A stretch of DNA of 64,000 bases from Platynereis dumerilii. Taxonomy: Eukaryota; Annelida; Polychaeta; Phyllodocida; Nereididae. The notes below the pieces were generated by a model. The model saw only the letters and a program-made list of their open reading frames with translations, was not told the DNA's origin and did not search any database. Where the stretch lies: assembly GCA_026936325.1 (NCBI GenBank), contig JAPTHN010000038.1, positions 3,156,452 through 3,220,451 of the forward strand, in the 5' to 3' direction. Below are positions 38,901-44,941 of this stretch, piece by piece. Every line of letters starts with the position of its first letter. Position 1 is the first letter of the stretch. The position numbers and the translations under genes are program-made.

Positions 38901-40039
38901 AATATATTTTATACACAGAACGACTTCAGAAAACACGTCTTTTTTGTTAAAAGCTGTTATTGCCTTAATTTAAGCTGAAGACATGTGTCACTTTTTTGAA
39001 GGGTAATTACAACCTATTAGCAGAAGGTAGCTCTATGAAATTCACAAATTTACGAGAAAGAAAAAGTATATTTAAAACAGGTAGCATAAAACATTTGAAA
39101 CTCGGAATAGAAGCTCCCATAATTTATGAGGCCTACACGATGAATGTGTCAACATTTGTCAGTTCACAGCCACTCCAAGGGGCTAAATTGACTGAAATTG
39201 GTGCTTCAAATACCTATTGTGAACAATGGGTATAATTTGTTCATGCTCAAATGCAGTCTGTCACTTTGATATAGAAAAAAATGAGGACCAGTTCAGTGTG
39301 AAAAATGCACTTTGTGACTCATGACAGCCAATGATGTGTCATCTTCTCTACTTTCAACATGGGATACCTACATAGAGGCTTTTTGATTAGTCATGATCAA
39401 GATATGCATAATCCTTTCGTTTGGCTGTCACCAACAAGCGGGATAAGTCTCTTAAATCAAATTAAAATTGAAAGTATTGGGTCTGATCATGACCAATCAT
39501 CAGCATGATGACACATGAAGTGCCATTTTCACGGTGCAACAGTCCATTCTTTTTATATAAGATCAAAGTGACAGCCTGTAAGTAGATCATTTTCTATATT
39601 TAATTCATGATATTTCAGAAACATATTTTGCACACGATCAGAATTCAAAACATGCAAACAAGGCTCTGCAAAGCATTGGGGATGTGTGATGGACGAAACA
39701 GCGCATCACTTTCCGCTAATTTTTTCACCTTTTCTCCCCCCCCCACTTCGTTTCCGTGCTAAATAATCTAGAAGAAAGTTCTTTGCAGGATTCTTTATGT
39801 CCCTGCTGATTTGTTGACGTGATCATGGCTAGCAGAACTCACAATTGATTTAATTTTATGCAAAATTTGGCAGTTTTAACCCTGAACCAGATTCTGGAGA
39901 GTTTGGATTTTAGCAAAAATACTCACGCTCCTTGGGCCAGTCTGTAGCCATCTGGAGAAGTGGGGTCTTCCGTGTACACAGAATATGATGACGTCACAAA
40001 GGAAAGGAAGCAAAGCAATCCCAGAATTCCATGCGCCAT
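6282..40039 (-). CDS. alpha-2-macroglobulin family protein with LDLa module and no thioester (Mcr/CD109-like), 36 coding exons
   Basis: Thirty-six exons with GT-AG borders join in phase to 1579 codons plus TAG, within the usual A2M family length of 1400-1800. Order: signal peptide (1-20), macroglobulin domains with the MG2 signature FAKTDKPIYY (about 145-156), LDLa (about 677-719) where inhibitory A2M has its bait region, further MG and CUB sequence, a thioester-type domain (about 973-1330) without GCGEQ, a receptor-binding domain (about 1380-1507) and a Cys-rich hydrophobic end. Known of the family: thioester forms trap proteases or opsonise, while Drosophila Mcr has this same LDLa-plus, thioester-minus layout and works at septate junctions, in pathogen binding and in autophagy signalling. 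Inference: this protein acts at the cell surface by protein-protein contact, not by covalent attachment. A diverged CD109 or Tep paralogue is the alternative. Exon coordinates are in the entries that follow. Confidence 0.9.
6876..8734 (-). CDS. macroglobulin gene exons 32-35: CUB remainder and receptor-binding domain
   Basis: Exon 32 is 8538-8734, exon 33 8024-8088, exon 34 7624-7730, exon 35 6876-6984; residues 1349-1507. VKTRAQGTGYAMFSVGQLYH matches VxAxGxGxALVQVSVxYN. THLTTISIELPTGFRPS matches MAIVDVKLPSGFxPx. ISFRDRYLNVFLEY and VDHPICVSFRADRWFPV match the xxLxIYLDKV and xxxxxCxxFxxxRxFxV strands of the A2M receptor-binding domain. The exon 34 donor GTAAGTAACTTAC is a perfect palindrome. 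The exon 35 donor (GTGGGA) is weaker than the rest. Confidence 0.88.
8770..9510. repeat. intron 31 with hairpin and diverged tandem duplication
   Basis: A perfect 11-bp inverted repeat with a 6-nt loop (CATGTGGTTCA/TGAACCACATG) lies at 8828-8855. Two diverged copies of a segment of about 90 bp lie at about 9106-9195 and 9277-9375. They share ATTGATAAAAG, ACTGTGG.TGAAC and CTGAAACTG. No exon is seen here. Confidence 0.45.
9518..13138 (-). CDS. macroglobulin gene exons 26-31: rest of the alpha/alpha thioester-type domain
   Basis: Exon 26 is 13054-13138, exon 27 12777-12948, exon 28 11530-11631, exon 29 11077-11251, exon 30 10315-10556, exon 31 9518-9679; residues 1036-1348. Helical-hairpin signatures are WVTYFGLRWLHEAA, NNMTKWLAQNQLPDGSY, VPLTAETMITLCGL, PYDVALTAYALHTCG, HAVTATSYAMMLYL, MMRWINEERNGPWGW and DTLLALQALTEFA. 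The last matches DTVVALQALSKYA, which closes this domain. The toroid fold is therefore kept although the thioester is gone. Two complementary tetranucleotide arrays lie in the introns on either side of exons 28-29. Confidence 0.9.
10625..10975 (-). mobile_element. tRNA-derived SINE with a (GATA)n tail, copy 1
   Basis: Read on the minus strand, the tRNA-like head at 10942-10969 (GAGTGGCAGAGTAGTTAAGG, an A-box-like TGGCAGAGTAG) leads into a body that ends in about 95 bp of tetranucleotide repeat (10627-10721 on this strand, GATA units). The B box is decayed. The body phrases CCAATTTAACATCTCAT, TTTTGCTCATGAAGGTC and CTCTAAGCCCA.TCT.GG recur at 52.6 kb and, inverted, at 43.5 kb. It lies between exons 29 and 30. 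Confidence 0.75.
11895..12125. repeat. microsatellites (CTAT)n then (CTTC)n in intron 27
   Basis: About 26 CTAT units run from 11897 to about 12003, with a few variants at the 3' end. An imperfect CTTC/CCTT tract continues to about 12125. The CTAT array is the reverse complement of the GATA array at 10627-10721. Confidence 0.95.
13528..13716 (-). CDS. macroglobulin gene exon 25: thioester-domain start, motif lost
   Basis: GDIVSPGFYD is the usual GDILGxAxxN entry to the thioester domain. Where A2M, C3 and CD109 have PYGCGEQN followed by a conserved helix, this exon reads ASGLTHDSADGFISDF and then FNLQTMKYLESV. The helix that follows (normally APNxYVLDYL) is recognisable, so the alignment is secure. 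No Cys or Gln is present in the motif and no internal thioester can form. The exon is otherwise intact and in phase, which suggests functional loss and not a pseudogene. Confidence 0.9.
14271..16410 (-). CDS. macroglobulin gene exons 19-24: MG6 remainder, MG7 and first half of CUB
   Basis: Exon 19 is 16302-16410, exon 20 16075-16192, exon 21 15546-15659, exon 22 15319-15435, exon 23 14702-14833, exon 24 14271-14442; residues 719-972. Directly after the last LDLa cysteine comes SPIKRRPP, a dibasic stretch that could be a processing site. GQAEIKIDIPKSTQTFAIGG stands where A2M has the WxxxxxxTITxWxxxAxAxS strand. RRFWMKFECPSTIRRGEQVG matches FxxxPCSVxRGE, the MG7 start. MEPWTIKYLHFPVWPVHPTG is the edge of CUB. 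Exon 24 ends VPGSESTAVNVF just before the thioester domain. Confidence 0.9.
14492..14572. mobile_element. half copy of a CACTCTAAAAAA hairpin MITE
   Basis: Begins TA-CACTCTAAAAAAATTAGG and contains GGTTTTTTGCA and AAAAAACCATC, as in the fuller copies at 30.6 and 40.3 kb. The distal end is missing. It lies in intron 23, about 50 bp from exon 24. Confidence 0.5.
16783..16908 (-). CDS. macroglobulin gene exon 18: single LDL-receptor class A module
   Basis: The exon encodes residues 677-719 with six cysteines in LDLa spacing: C683, C692, C697, C704, C710, C719. The calcium-binding acidic cluster CDSVLDCIDGYDELDC has the family's D..D...DE pattern. Both borders are phase 1, the usual shuffled-module phase. 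It sits where the bait region, or anaphylatoxin in C3, lies in other members. LDLa modules bind basic ligands in a calcium-dependent way, so this is likely a docking site. Confidence 0.93.
17053..17518. mobile_element. TA-flanked MITE, AACGGTTCAACAAAAATAAG family, copy 1
   Basis: The ends AACGGTTCAACAAAAATAAG and CTAATTTTTATTGAACTGTT are inverted, flanked by TA. The interior has no coding capacity. It is in intron 17. The second copy, in the same orientation, is at 25128-25722. Confidence 0.75.
17553..18255 (-). CDS. macroglobulin gene exons 15-17: MG6 leading to the LDLa insert
   Basis: Exon 15 is 18106-18255, exon 16 17706-17846, exon 17 17553-17601, covering residues 564-676. ASLSLNQGKDFHRNTIELVG, then RGLQAFLTVDD joined to ILYDLMEYG, is the equivalent of the family's VGLLAVDQSVLLL turn. 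It continues TSGLVVFTDMNITDVP, as in GLxVFTDxN of A2M proteins just before the bait or insert region. Phases are 0, 0 and 1. Confidence 0.9.
18319..21150. mobile_element. 2.83-kb DNA transposon with about 500-bp terminal inverted repeats and 8-bp target duplication
   Basis: The ends are TAGGGTGTCCC and GGGACACCCTA. CTCTTGTT is duplicated at 18311-18318 and 21151-21158. The inverted repeats extend about 500 bp inward (to about 18820 and back to about 20655). Each contains two diverged tandem subunits of about 188 bp (GAGCATAAA..GGCTATTTTCCTGCCTGAAAT, GATGATAATGAATCACTCAG). The 1.8-kb core is A/T-rich and I recognise no transposase in it. The 8-bp duplication and TAGGG end suggest hAT, but arms this long are unusual for that superfamily. 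It fills most of intron 14. Confidence 0.85.
21285..21702. mobile_element. MITE with AGGGACCGTTCAGAATT ends, copy 1
   Basis: Ends AAGGGACCGTTCAGAATTTA and its inverse ATAAATTCTGAACGGTCCCT. The interior is a series of GGGGGGTACTAATTTTTGA-type units. It is directly beside exon 14, in intron 14. A second copy, interrupted by another element, is at 40.76-41.29 kb. Confidence 0.8.
21799..22991 (-). CDS. macroglobulin gene exons 11-14: MG4 to MG6
   Basis: Exon 11 is 22806-22991, exon 12 22593-22700, exon 13 22335-22397, exon 14 21799-21984. All four are phase 0 at both ends and cover residues 383-563. They include FFYRQLMIHVTRVGG, NGIVRYEVMPGKDNE, HFMTLTTSTEEPQ, YMVFTIKTNFM and KTFSVAVSRQMTPHARLVAY. 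The last matches the family's strand before SLxVxxxxxxPGxxVxL. A run of same-phase exons would permit exon skipping without frame loss. Confidence 0.9.
23140..24777. mobile_element. Tc1/mariner-type transposon, 1.64 kb, degenerate
   Basis: CAGTCCTGGACAAAAGACTT and GAACTTTTGTCCAGGACTG are inverted ends with TA on both sides. A second, inner pair (TTGGACAAAAGTCTTGTCGC / GCGACAGGACTTTTGTCCA) lies about 190 bp inside each end, as in Tc1 elements with multiple repeats. The length suits an autonomous element, but open frames are short and I cannot place a DDE motif. It is in intron 10. Confidence 0.8.
24874..24930. mobile_element. single Tc1-like terminus
   Basis: CACTCACCAGCAAAAGAAACGCAG preceded by TA resembles a Tc1-type inverted-repeat end. 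No matching right end is visible before the next element at 25128, so it is a truncated remnant. Confidence 0.35.
25128..25722. mobile_element. TA-flanked MITE, AACGGTGCAACAAAAATAAG family, copy 2
   Basis: Collinear with the copy at 17053-17518 and about 130 bp longer. Shared blocks include GGTGCTCAAACTCCACTCAA, AGAAGTCCTC, GAAGC.T.CCCCAG.TGG and AGCCAGGAATAATGC. The ends are inverted and flanked by TA. It is in intron 10. Confidence 0.8.
26425..28070. mobile_element. hAT-like element, 1646 bp, whole copy of the family also found in the 55-61 kb inverted repeat
   Basis: Ends CAGGGGCTCAACTAGGTTG and GGTAGTTGAGCCACTG. A perfect 8-bp duplication ATCTGCTT lies at 26417-26424 and 28071-28078. The left 900 bp is collinear with 60509-61405 (GGGGCCC..GGATCAG, GCCATCGGACGTCATTT, GTTGAAAATTT.TGTTGG, AATAAATTCACC, CCACTGACACCATACAGA). 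The right part holds three diverged units of about 110 bp around GCCTCACTTTTAGACTTAC. No transposase frame is seen, so it is non-autonomous. Confidence 0.88.
28121..28990. mobile_element. TIR element with GGGAGAGCGGGGCACGTTGG ends, 870 bp
   Basis: GGGAGAGCGGGGCACGTTGG on the left and CCAACGTGCCCCGCTCTCCC on the right are perfect inverses. A tandem extra GGGGCACGTTGGACC follows the left end, and further related pieces lie at about 28465-28505. No target duplication is obvious. It is in intron 10, 50 bp from the hAT-like element's right duplication. Confidence 0.75.
29780..30004 (-). CDS. macroglobulin gene exon 10: MG3/MG4
   Basis: Phase 0 to phase 0, 75 codons, residues 308-382. It contains FTMQEIKDRWGDVTNHDLVV and ends SFKPGQPIVVY, the strand that opens MG4 (family pattern FKPGxPFxxxV). 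Acceptor TTTTTGCAG, donor TAC|GTAAGT. The next intron, 22992-29779, is the gene's longest (6.8 kb). Confidence 0.9.
30504..32637 (-). CDS. macroglobulin gene exons 5-9: MG2 to MG3
   Basis: Exon 5 is 32515-32637 (acceptor TTAAACAG, not the nearer TTTCAG, which would shift the frame), exon 6 31667-31740, exon 7 31519-31558 (40 nt), exon 8 31304-31388, exon 9 30504-30612. The peptide runs VNFRVIGVTPDLLPVIGPIT, VYVIDAKGFAVRRW, then GQWTMRVEAF (MG2 end), then NKIEVNITTPLQIF and YMYGEGNATLKLRV (MG3, matching the AKYTYGKPVxGxVxL pattern). It covers residues 164-307. A 21-bp tandem duplication sits on the exon 5 donor. Confidence 0.9.
30634..30763. mobile_element. hairpin MITE, CACTCTAAAAAA family, 130 bp
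   Basis: TA-flanked, with ends CACTCTAAAAAATGTTGGG and AAATTTTTTAGAGTG. The interior GACAAAATTGGTTTTTTAG and ACAATTTTGTC is also inverted. It begins 22 bp from the acceptor side of exon 9. Confidence 0.8.
32638..35979. mobile_element. intron 4, largely a composite of transposon remnants
   Basis: The segments 32690-32790 and 35865-35945 are inverted versions of each other (CTCACCGGTCATGG / CCATGACCGGTGAGG, AACAACATA.CGTCAC). They may be the ends of one element of about 3.25 kb. Inside are pieces of the GGGTGACCATTTAAT family (32882-32948, 33472-33690, 33741-33967), a 152-bp MITE at 34512-34663 (GGGGCTGACCAGATGAT / ATCGTCTGGTCGGCCCC) and a hairpin at 35724-35783 around AACGCAACGTTGCGT. Long poly-C/poly-G runs occur at 32890, 33955, 34625 and 35440. 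No exon is seen. Confidence 0.55.
35980..35994 (-). CDS. macroglobulin gene exon 4, a 15-nt microexon
   Basis: ATGATGAAATTCAAG lies between TACTTTCAG and GTAAGTTG. Read in phase 1 it gives DDEIQ, which continues YYILER and leads into VNFRVIGVTPD of exon 5. That rebuilds the family pattern KPGDEIxFRVI exactly. Reading the same 15 nt as MMKFK would look plausible but breaks the frame with both neighbours. Confidence 0.8.
36111..37023 (-). CDS. macroglobulin gene exons 2-3: MG1 and start of MG2
   Basis: Exon 2 (36840-37023) gives GYLIVSPRIVRPAMTFRLRV, the YLIVxPRxxRPG-type opening strand of MG1, and runs to residue 99. Exon 3 (36111-36288) carries the rest of MG1 and SIFAKTDKPIYYILER, matching the family's FVQTDKPIYKPG signature at the start of MG2. 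Donors are GAT|GTGTGT and AGAG|GTAAGC. The intron between them contains a decayed second copy of exon 5. Confidence 0.9.
36430..36750 (-). pseudogene. probable relict copy of exon 5 and flanking intron
   Basis: On the minus strand, pieces such as GACCTATCAGCAGTCCAATTA, AATGCCAAATGTTTTGATG and GATGGAAGAAC parallel exon 5 (GACCTATTACCGGTCATCGG, GATGCCAAAGGTTTCGCTG, GATGGAGGAATGAAC). Downstream, ATCAGGTTTTACCACCCTCTCC parallels ATCAGATTTTACCAACCTCTCC at about 31950. The copy has small deletions relative to exon 5 and no clear splice sites. It lies in intron 2. Confidence 0.4.
37024..39926. other. intron 1, with two repeat copies
   Basis: 37227-37496 is a copy of the GGGGCCACCATTTAAT element (inverted poly-G/poly-C ends, repeated GAAATAAATAATT words). 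37612-37800 shares blocks (CCTGTCTACAAGT.GACC, TGCCACCTAG, GAGCTCCTG.GAGCGGTC, CTGGAAGAAACC.GG) with 48318-48425. 39250-39580 is copy 1 of the CACTTTGATAT MITE. Between about 37870 and 39245 I see only A/T-rich unique sequence. Confidence 0.55.
39250..39580. mobile_element. MITE, CACTTTGAT family, copy 1
   Basis: Ends CTGTCACTTTGATATAG and GATCAAAGTGACAG are inverted. Internal landmarks are GTGACTCATGACAGCC, ATAATCCTTTCGTTTGGC and TCATCAGCATGATGACAC. Two further copies lie at 50472-50846 and 54601-54961. Confidence 0.75.
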
Positions 40040-40119
40040 TCCATCCGGCTGTCTAGTCACTCAGTCAAGTGTCCGGTAAAGATTTTGGGGATTTGACAAG
40101 CATGTGCTTTGGCTCGGTC
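39927..40119 (-). CDS. macroglobulin gene exon 1: 5' UTR end, start codon and signal peptide
   Basis: The ATG at 40039 opens a 37-codon stretch, MAHGILGLLCFLSFVTSSYS then VYTEDPTSPDGYRLAQG. It has a hydrophobic core and a small-residue cleavage region, so it is a secretory signal peptide. The donor is GC|GTGAGT at 39926. A strong acceptor (TTTTTCTAATTCAG) ends just before 40119, so the exon probably begins there and at least one noncoding exon lies upstream. The 80-nt leader has two upstream ATGs: a 12-codon frame starting at 40103, and one at 40044, five bases before the main start, whose frame overlaps it for 16 codons. They may lower initiation. Confidence 0.8.
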
Positions 40120-40297
40120 CTGAATTAGAAAAAGAATGCAAGAGCCCATAAAATTCATTCCCTTTTATCATGAAAGAAAATTGAACCTTGATGTATTAAA
40201 CATGCAAAGAAGATTGATTAAAAAAATGGGCAAGTGTTGCCATAGTGAGTGCGAGACAAAATGAAGAATGTGGTGAAGGAGCTGCACAAGTTGCCTA

Positions 40298-40490
40298 CAC
40301 TCTAAAAAATGTCCCGAGGGACAAAATTGGTTTTTTAGATTCAAAATGGTTTTTTGAAAAACCAAATTTCAATGCAAAACATGGATTTTTTTCAAAAAAT
40401 CCATGTTGGTTTTTTGCATTGAAATTTGTTTTTTTCAAAAAACCATTTTGAATCTAAAAAACCAATTTTGTCTGAATTGTTTTTAGAATG
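40298..40490. mobile_element. near-perfect hairpin MITE, CACTCTAAAAAA family, 193 bp
   Basis: The whole element folds on itself. GACAAAATTGGTTTTTTAG, CAAAATGGTTTTTTGAAAAA and AATTTCAATGCAAAAC are each followed by their inverses around the centre CATGGATTTTTTTCAAAAAA. TA flanks both sides. It starts about 180 bp upstream of the first recognised exon of the macroglobulin gene. Confidence 0.85.
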
Positions 40491-40758
40491 TACCGGATTG
40501 CATCAACACCTGCATGACACAGGTTATAAATTCATCATTTTCCTGACATTGTGTCAATGCAGAACATGAGATAGATAAAATTCTAGTATTAATTGACTGA
40601 GCAAATGTTATAACATAACTAACCTCTGAGTTTTACAAGTAACACATTTAGAAGAAATATGTTTTGGGAGTTAACCGGATTTTATCAACGCATAAAACAC
40701 AGTTAACTCCTAAAACATGTTATATACCGGTACTTCATCTGGGTTGTACTGTACCTCT

Positions 40759-41290
40759 ATAAGGGACCTTTCAGAATTTGTGACTTGGGGGCAGGGGGTT
40801 TTGTTGGAAGTTGCGTTTAAAATTTATTAGTGGCGGATCCAGACAGGATAGTCTTGGGGGACCCAGACGTCAAGAATTTTGGTGCTCGCCGGCCCACGTG
40901 CATCGTTTTTGGCTTTCGCCCACATCGATCCATATTTTTCTTCAAAATGTTATTTGCATCTCAGTGATCTGGGGGGGGGGGCCCTGGATCCGCCACTGCT
41001 GATATCCCCCCCCCTTTGGTTTCACTTGGATATTTAGTACCCCGCTTTGGGATTTATGTGTATAAACCCCCCCTCCCCCTGACATACAAAGCAATGCACA
41101 CACATAATTATAGGTATACTAACTATACATTGGACAATCCGTAAATACATTTGTGCACTTTTGTGTGCATGTTTTATGCAACATGTTGTTAAAAATTAGT
41201 ACCCACTTGAAGTAGGAGTGAAAAGTCAGTAGGCTTCCCCTTTTGCTAAACCCCCCCCCCCCCCATCATAAGTTTCTGATTGGTCCATAA
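40759..41290. mobile_element. MITE with AAGGGACC.TTCAGAATT ends, copy 2, split by a hAT-type MITE
   Basis: The outer ends AAGGGACCTTTCAGAATTTG and CATAAGTTTCTGATTGGTCC match the element at 21285-21702. Inside it, 40829-40998 is a second element with ends AGTGGCGGATCCAG and CTGGATCCGCCACTG. That insert has no clear target duplication. Confidence 0.7.
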
Positions 41291-42728
41291 GTTTAGAAAT
41301 ACATGCTAATATAAAAAACTTGCTGCAAAATAGTAAATGTATAAATTATAATTATATATTTTTCGAAAAAAATTATATTGTGGATGGTTATAAAAAGTAT
41401 CGAAAACAGCATTAACATGTCCTAGCTTTATAAGTGTTATATTTATATAAAGTCAAGAGTTAGACAGCAAGTCCGTTGCACAAAAGCAATATTATGTTTC
41501 AAGCTTTTCAGAGTTATTGGTGCATCCAGTAGCATTTGTGAGTAGAGGGTTTAATGTGCTAATAAATCAGCTTCCAGTTGTACACAATGTGCGTATACAA
41601 TGGTTAAGACGTTAAATCGACAAAAAGAGCGAAGAATATAAAAATTGTAACATTTCTAAGTTTAAATTTGGGGAATTTTCAAGAATATCACAATGTGGCC
41701 ATTAAATTTAGAGGTCATTATCAAATGTACAAAGAAAATCTAAACGTTTACAAAACAAGAGACAAATTTAGGTATCTACCATAGGCCTACCTAAAGGAAT
41801 AATTTTTCCTATCAAAACATTTATTTGCAAACCTAAAGTCACTTTCCCATGCCATATTCCGCTTGCATGTGCTTACTAAAAAGTAACACAAAATGCACAT
41901 CATGCTGAATTGTGTGTCAAAGAGGACATAAAATCGACATGAAATCACCAAGAGGTGCCATGCAACGAAGTCTATCAGAATTGGCGTGCAGTACATATGA
42001 AATTATGATTATCATACATAAATTGGCAGTTGGATCACTCAGTATACCTTTAATATTTTGTTGCCAAATAAGAACGAAAAAAAAAGGAAAGAAACATCTG
42101 GAATGATGAAAGCATTTTATTGACTTTCCCAGGAAGAGCCGACCTTATAAATAGCTTCCTGTAAAAGTGCTGAATGTAGTATTTGACCTAAGTCATAGAA
42201 AGCATGTTTTGTGGATCAAATGAAATTCTTGTAAAATCAGCATTTCTTGTGCTGAAGTTGCATAGCTGTCTTTATTTGAAGTTTCAGGGCATAATACAAA
42301 TGCTCCTAAAAATTCAATTTCCAGTTTTAAAATCTCAGTCACAAAGTGTTTTACAAAATAATAGCATGCTTTACCTATTAATAGGCGGCACAGCAGCAAA
42401 TCCTCAGCATTCAGCGGCTATTCTGTCTTCAACATAATGTGTGTAAAGAACAATTATGAAAATATAACATCTAATTTACTTCAAATGATGTCCAATAGAT
42501 TACTGGTTTTTATGAAATACCTTTGCAAAATAAATGTTGAATCATGGTTAAGATTCAAATTGTAAAGTATCATAACCAGTCTTACAATAATATGCTGAAT
42601 AATTTCTTTAAAACACATATATATGCATTTTAAAAGGAACCTTACTCTCTCTTATAACTGGAGACTAATGTTATGTTTTATGATTACACAATTTTTTAAA
42701 CAATTGACCTATTAATTTACTTAATTCT
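41291..42728. other. intergenic, no gene or repeat recognised
   Basis: A/T-rich sequence without splice-flanked coding stretches. Short open frames on both strands lack any family motif. I see no RNA gene. Confidence 0.4.
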
Positions 42729-43012
42729 TAAGGGGTGACCATTTAATGATGGGGGGGGGGGGGCTTGGAGTTTTCCTCGGCGGGAAATTATCTCTTTCAT
42801 GGCAACACCGGGCATAATTATTTCTTTAAAGGGAGTAAAGTCCCCCAAAATTCATTCCCAAATAAAGCAATGCCTTATTAAGAAATATCCCACCAGAAAA
42901 TATTTATTTCAAGCCTGCCCTAAAAGAATTTATTTCATCAAGACTGAACAAGAAATCATTTATTTCAATAAAACTCCAACCCCCCTCAGATCAAATGGTG
43001 GCCCCCTTAACA
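42729..43012. mobile_element. MITE, GGGGTGACCATTTAAT family, most complete copy
   Basis: Starts TTAAGGGGTGACCATTTAAT followed by poly-G and GCTTGGAGTTTTCC. Ends AAAACTCCAACCCCCC..ATCAAATGGTGGCCCCCTTAA. The interior repeats AAATAATTTATTTC-like words. Relatives are at 33472-33967, 37227-37496 and in the inverted-repeat arms at 57322-57392 and 59835-59905. Confidence 0.75.
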
Positions 43013-43053
43013 TTGGTTATCCTCAAATTTATGGTAAAGAATTTTTACCGATA

Positions 43054-43260
43054 CACTGTAAAATTCGAATTTTGAGTTAGCTTAAATGATTGAGTGAGAT
43101 TGTTGCACAATTTCTTTGAGCTATCATAGCTTGTTGATTTAAGTTATAACAACGAAAAGATTATCATAACTCACAATATCAAGCTATGTTAGCTCAAACA
43201 AATTGTGCAACCATCTCACTCAATCATTTGAGCTGACTCAGAATTTCAAATTTTACAGTG
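43054..43260. mobile_element. palindromic MITE, CACTGTAAAATT family, 207 bp
   Basis: TA-flanked, with ends CACTGTAAAATTCGAATTTT and CAAATTTTACAGTG. TTGAGTGAGAT.GTTGCACAA, AGCTATCATAGCTTG and their inverses make most of it self-complementary. Confidence 0.85.
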
Positions 43261-43424
43261 TATGGTATCAATGCTGAACATGAGTTAGTTAATTTTAATT
43301 AGTTGAACTCATGCTACAACGTGGCATTTTTTTTTGCCCAAAACCCAGTTAGAAGATAAGTTATAGGAGTTAACCACTTTTAAAAGGATAACCTGTGTTA
43401 AGTGTTCATGCAATCCGGTATAGA

Positions 43425-43680
43425 TGGGGAACACAAATTTTCATATGAGCGAAATCCAGCTTGATTTCATTCGATGAGATGTTAAATGGGTGGCCCGTTG
43501 TATTAGTTACTGCTGGGCAAGTAAAAGATCCCTCACATGGGGTCAATTTTTAGCATGTCGATGACTCCCGCTCACTCTTTCGTCTCATCAATTAAGGATT
43601 GTGAGTGCCCAGAACTGGGCTTTGAGGACTGCACTTGCCATGTCTATTATATCAATCTGTCTATCGATCAAAAGTCACCC
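43425..43680 (+). mobile_element. tRNA-derived SINE body, copy 3, head missing
   Basis: The plus strand carries the reverse complement of the bodies at 10.7 and 52.7 kb: GATGAGATGTTAAATGGG, TCATCAATTAAGG, GAGTGCCCAGAACTGGGC, then a short decayed tail with ATCTGTCTATCGATC. The tRNA-like head is not recognisable. Confidence 0.6.
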
Positions 43681-43944
43681 CAACATTGCATAGTACCTAA
43701 ATGATCATCTTATCATAGGGCATTGCTTGAGGCTCAGCCTTGAGCTCAATTTCACTGTTGATCATATACACAATTGGCCATGAAAAATGACTATGTGTAT
43801 ATATTTAGGTTAAAACATTTGGTGTTTATATCATTTCTGTAAGAGCATTTCGGGGGCTTCTTTTTTTCAGAGCAGCTACACCCCCAAAAGGCACATTTAG
43901 CTAGATTATTTAAAAAAAACACAATATAGAAAATTTTTATGATA

Positions 43945-44921
43945 CACTGTAAAATTTGAAAACTGTGTTGAAGCAATAATTTTAGCTGTCTGAGAATGTT
44001 AATAATTTTCAAGCTATGATAGCTCAATCCTATAAGTTGTCAAGGTATGATAGCTCAAAGCTGTAAGTTGTCCAAACGAATCATAACATTAAGCTGTGAA
44101 AACATGAAAGCTTCAGTTGTTGCAGATAGCTTGACATCTCAGTCATGCCACATATAGCGCCATCTATAACAAGCACTTCTCATAAGACTGCATTTAGTTT
44201 TAAATAATTATTTTCTTACAAGAAAAAAGAACATTTATATTACACTATCCCAGAGAAAAAATGAGTAGCACACCACTTTAGCTGGTTACTTTTTTATTTT
44301 TATCTCTCTTAAATTAATTTGTGGGAGTAATTAGATGCATGCTTTCACACATCAACCAACATTTCCAAGTCAGAGTGTGTTCAAATATAGGCTTCTAGCA
44401 CTGTATACCAACTGAGATGAGCCACAGGCCATTGGGATTTATTCACAAGAAATTCATTGTTAAATCTACTTGTGATGCAATGGTCTTTGTTGAATGCATC
44501 TTGGGCCTGTCCATGGTGTGCTAAAATGAAGCAAACTGGATCAGGTGGATCCCCTTGAGAGATCAAACAATATTTTGGGATTACAGCCCATATTCATAAA
44601 TAACTTTATAAGACAGGTCACACAAATATAAATCAAAAACAACTAAAAATAAGTCAACACAGCTCAAAATTTTGAGTTGTGTCAGCTTGGATCAATAAGT
44701 CAACAAAACTCAATATTTTGAGCTGTAAGTCAACACAGCTCATTGTTTTGGGTTTTCTCAGCTTGAATACCTTAGTCAACATAGCTTAGTATTTTGAGCT
44801 ATCTCAGCTCGGTATTTTGAGTTACCTCACCTTAAAACATTAATCTATGTTAGCTCAATCAACTTGTGCAACCATCTCACTCAATCAATTGAGCTGAATC
44901 AGTGCCTCCGATTTTACAGTG
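43945..44921. mobile_element. long CACTGTAAAATT-family element, 977 bp
   Basis: The ends CACTGTAAAATTTGAAAACT and CCTCCGATTTTACAGTG are flanked by TA. Between 44645 and 44840 the phrase AGTCAACA.AGCTCA.TATTTTGAGCT repeats about five times, a subunit expansion of the stem seen in the 207-bp copy. Confidence 0.75.
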
Positions 44922-44941
44922 TATAGGAGGTTTAGCCATGT

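Noticed and set aside
40490-43423. possible long element with ends TACCGGATTGCAT / ATGCAATCCGGTA
   Set aside because: The inverted words match over about 35 bp, but adjoining sequence does not extend the match and another shared stretch is in direct orientation. The evidence is too weak to call.
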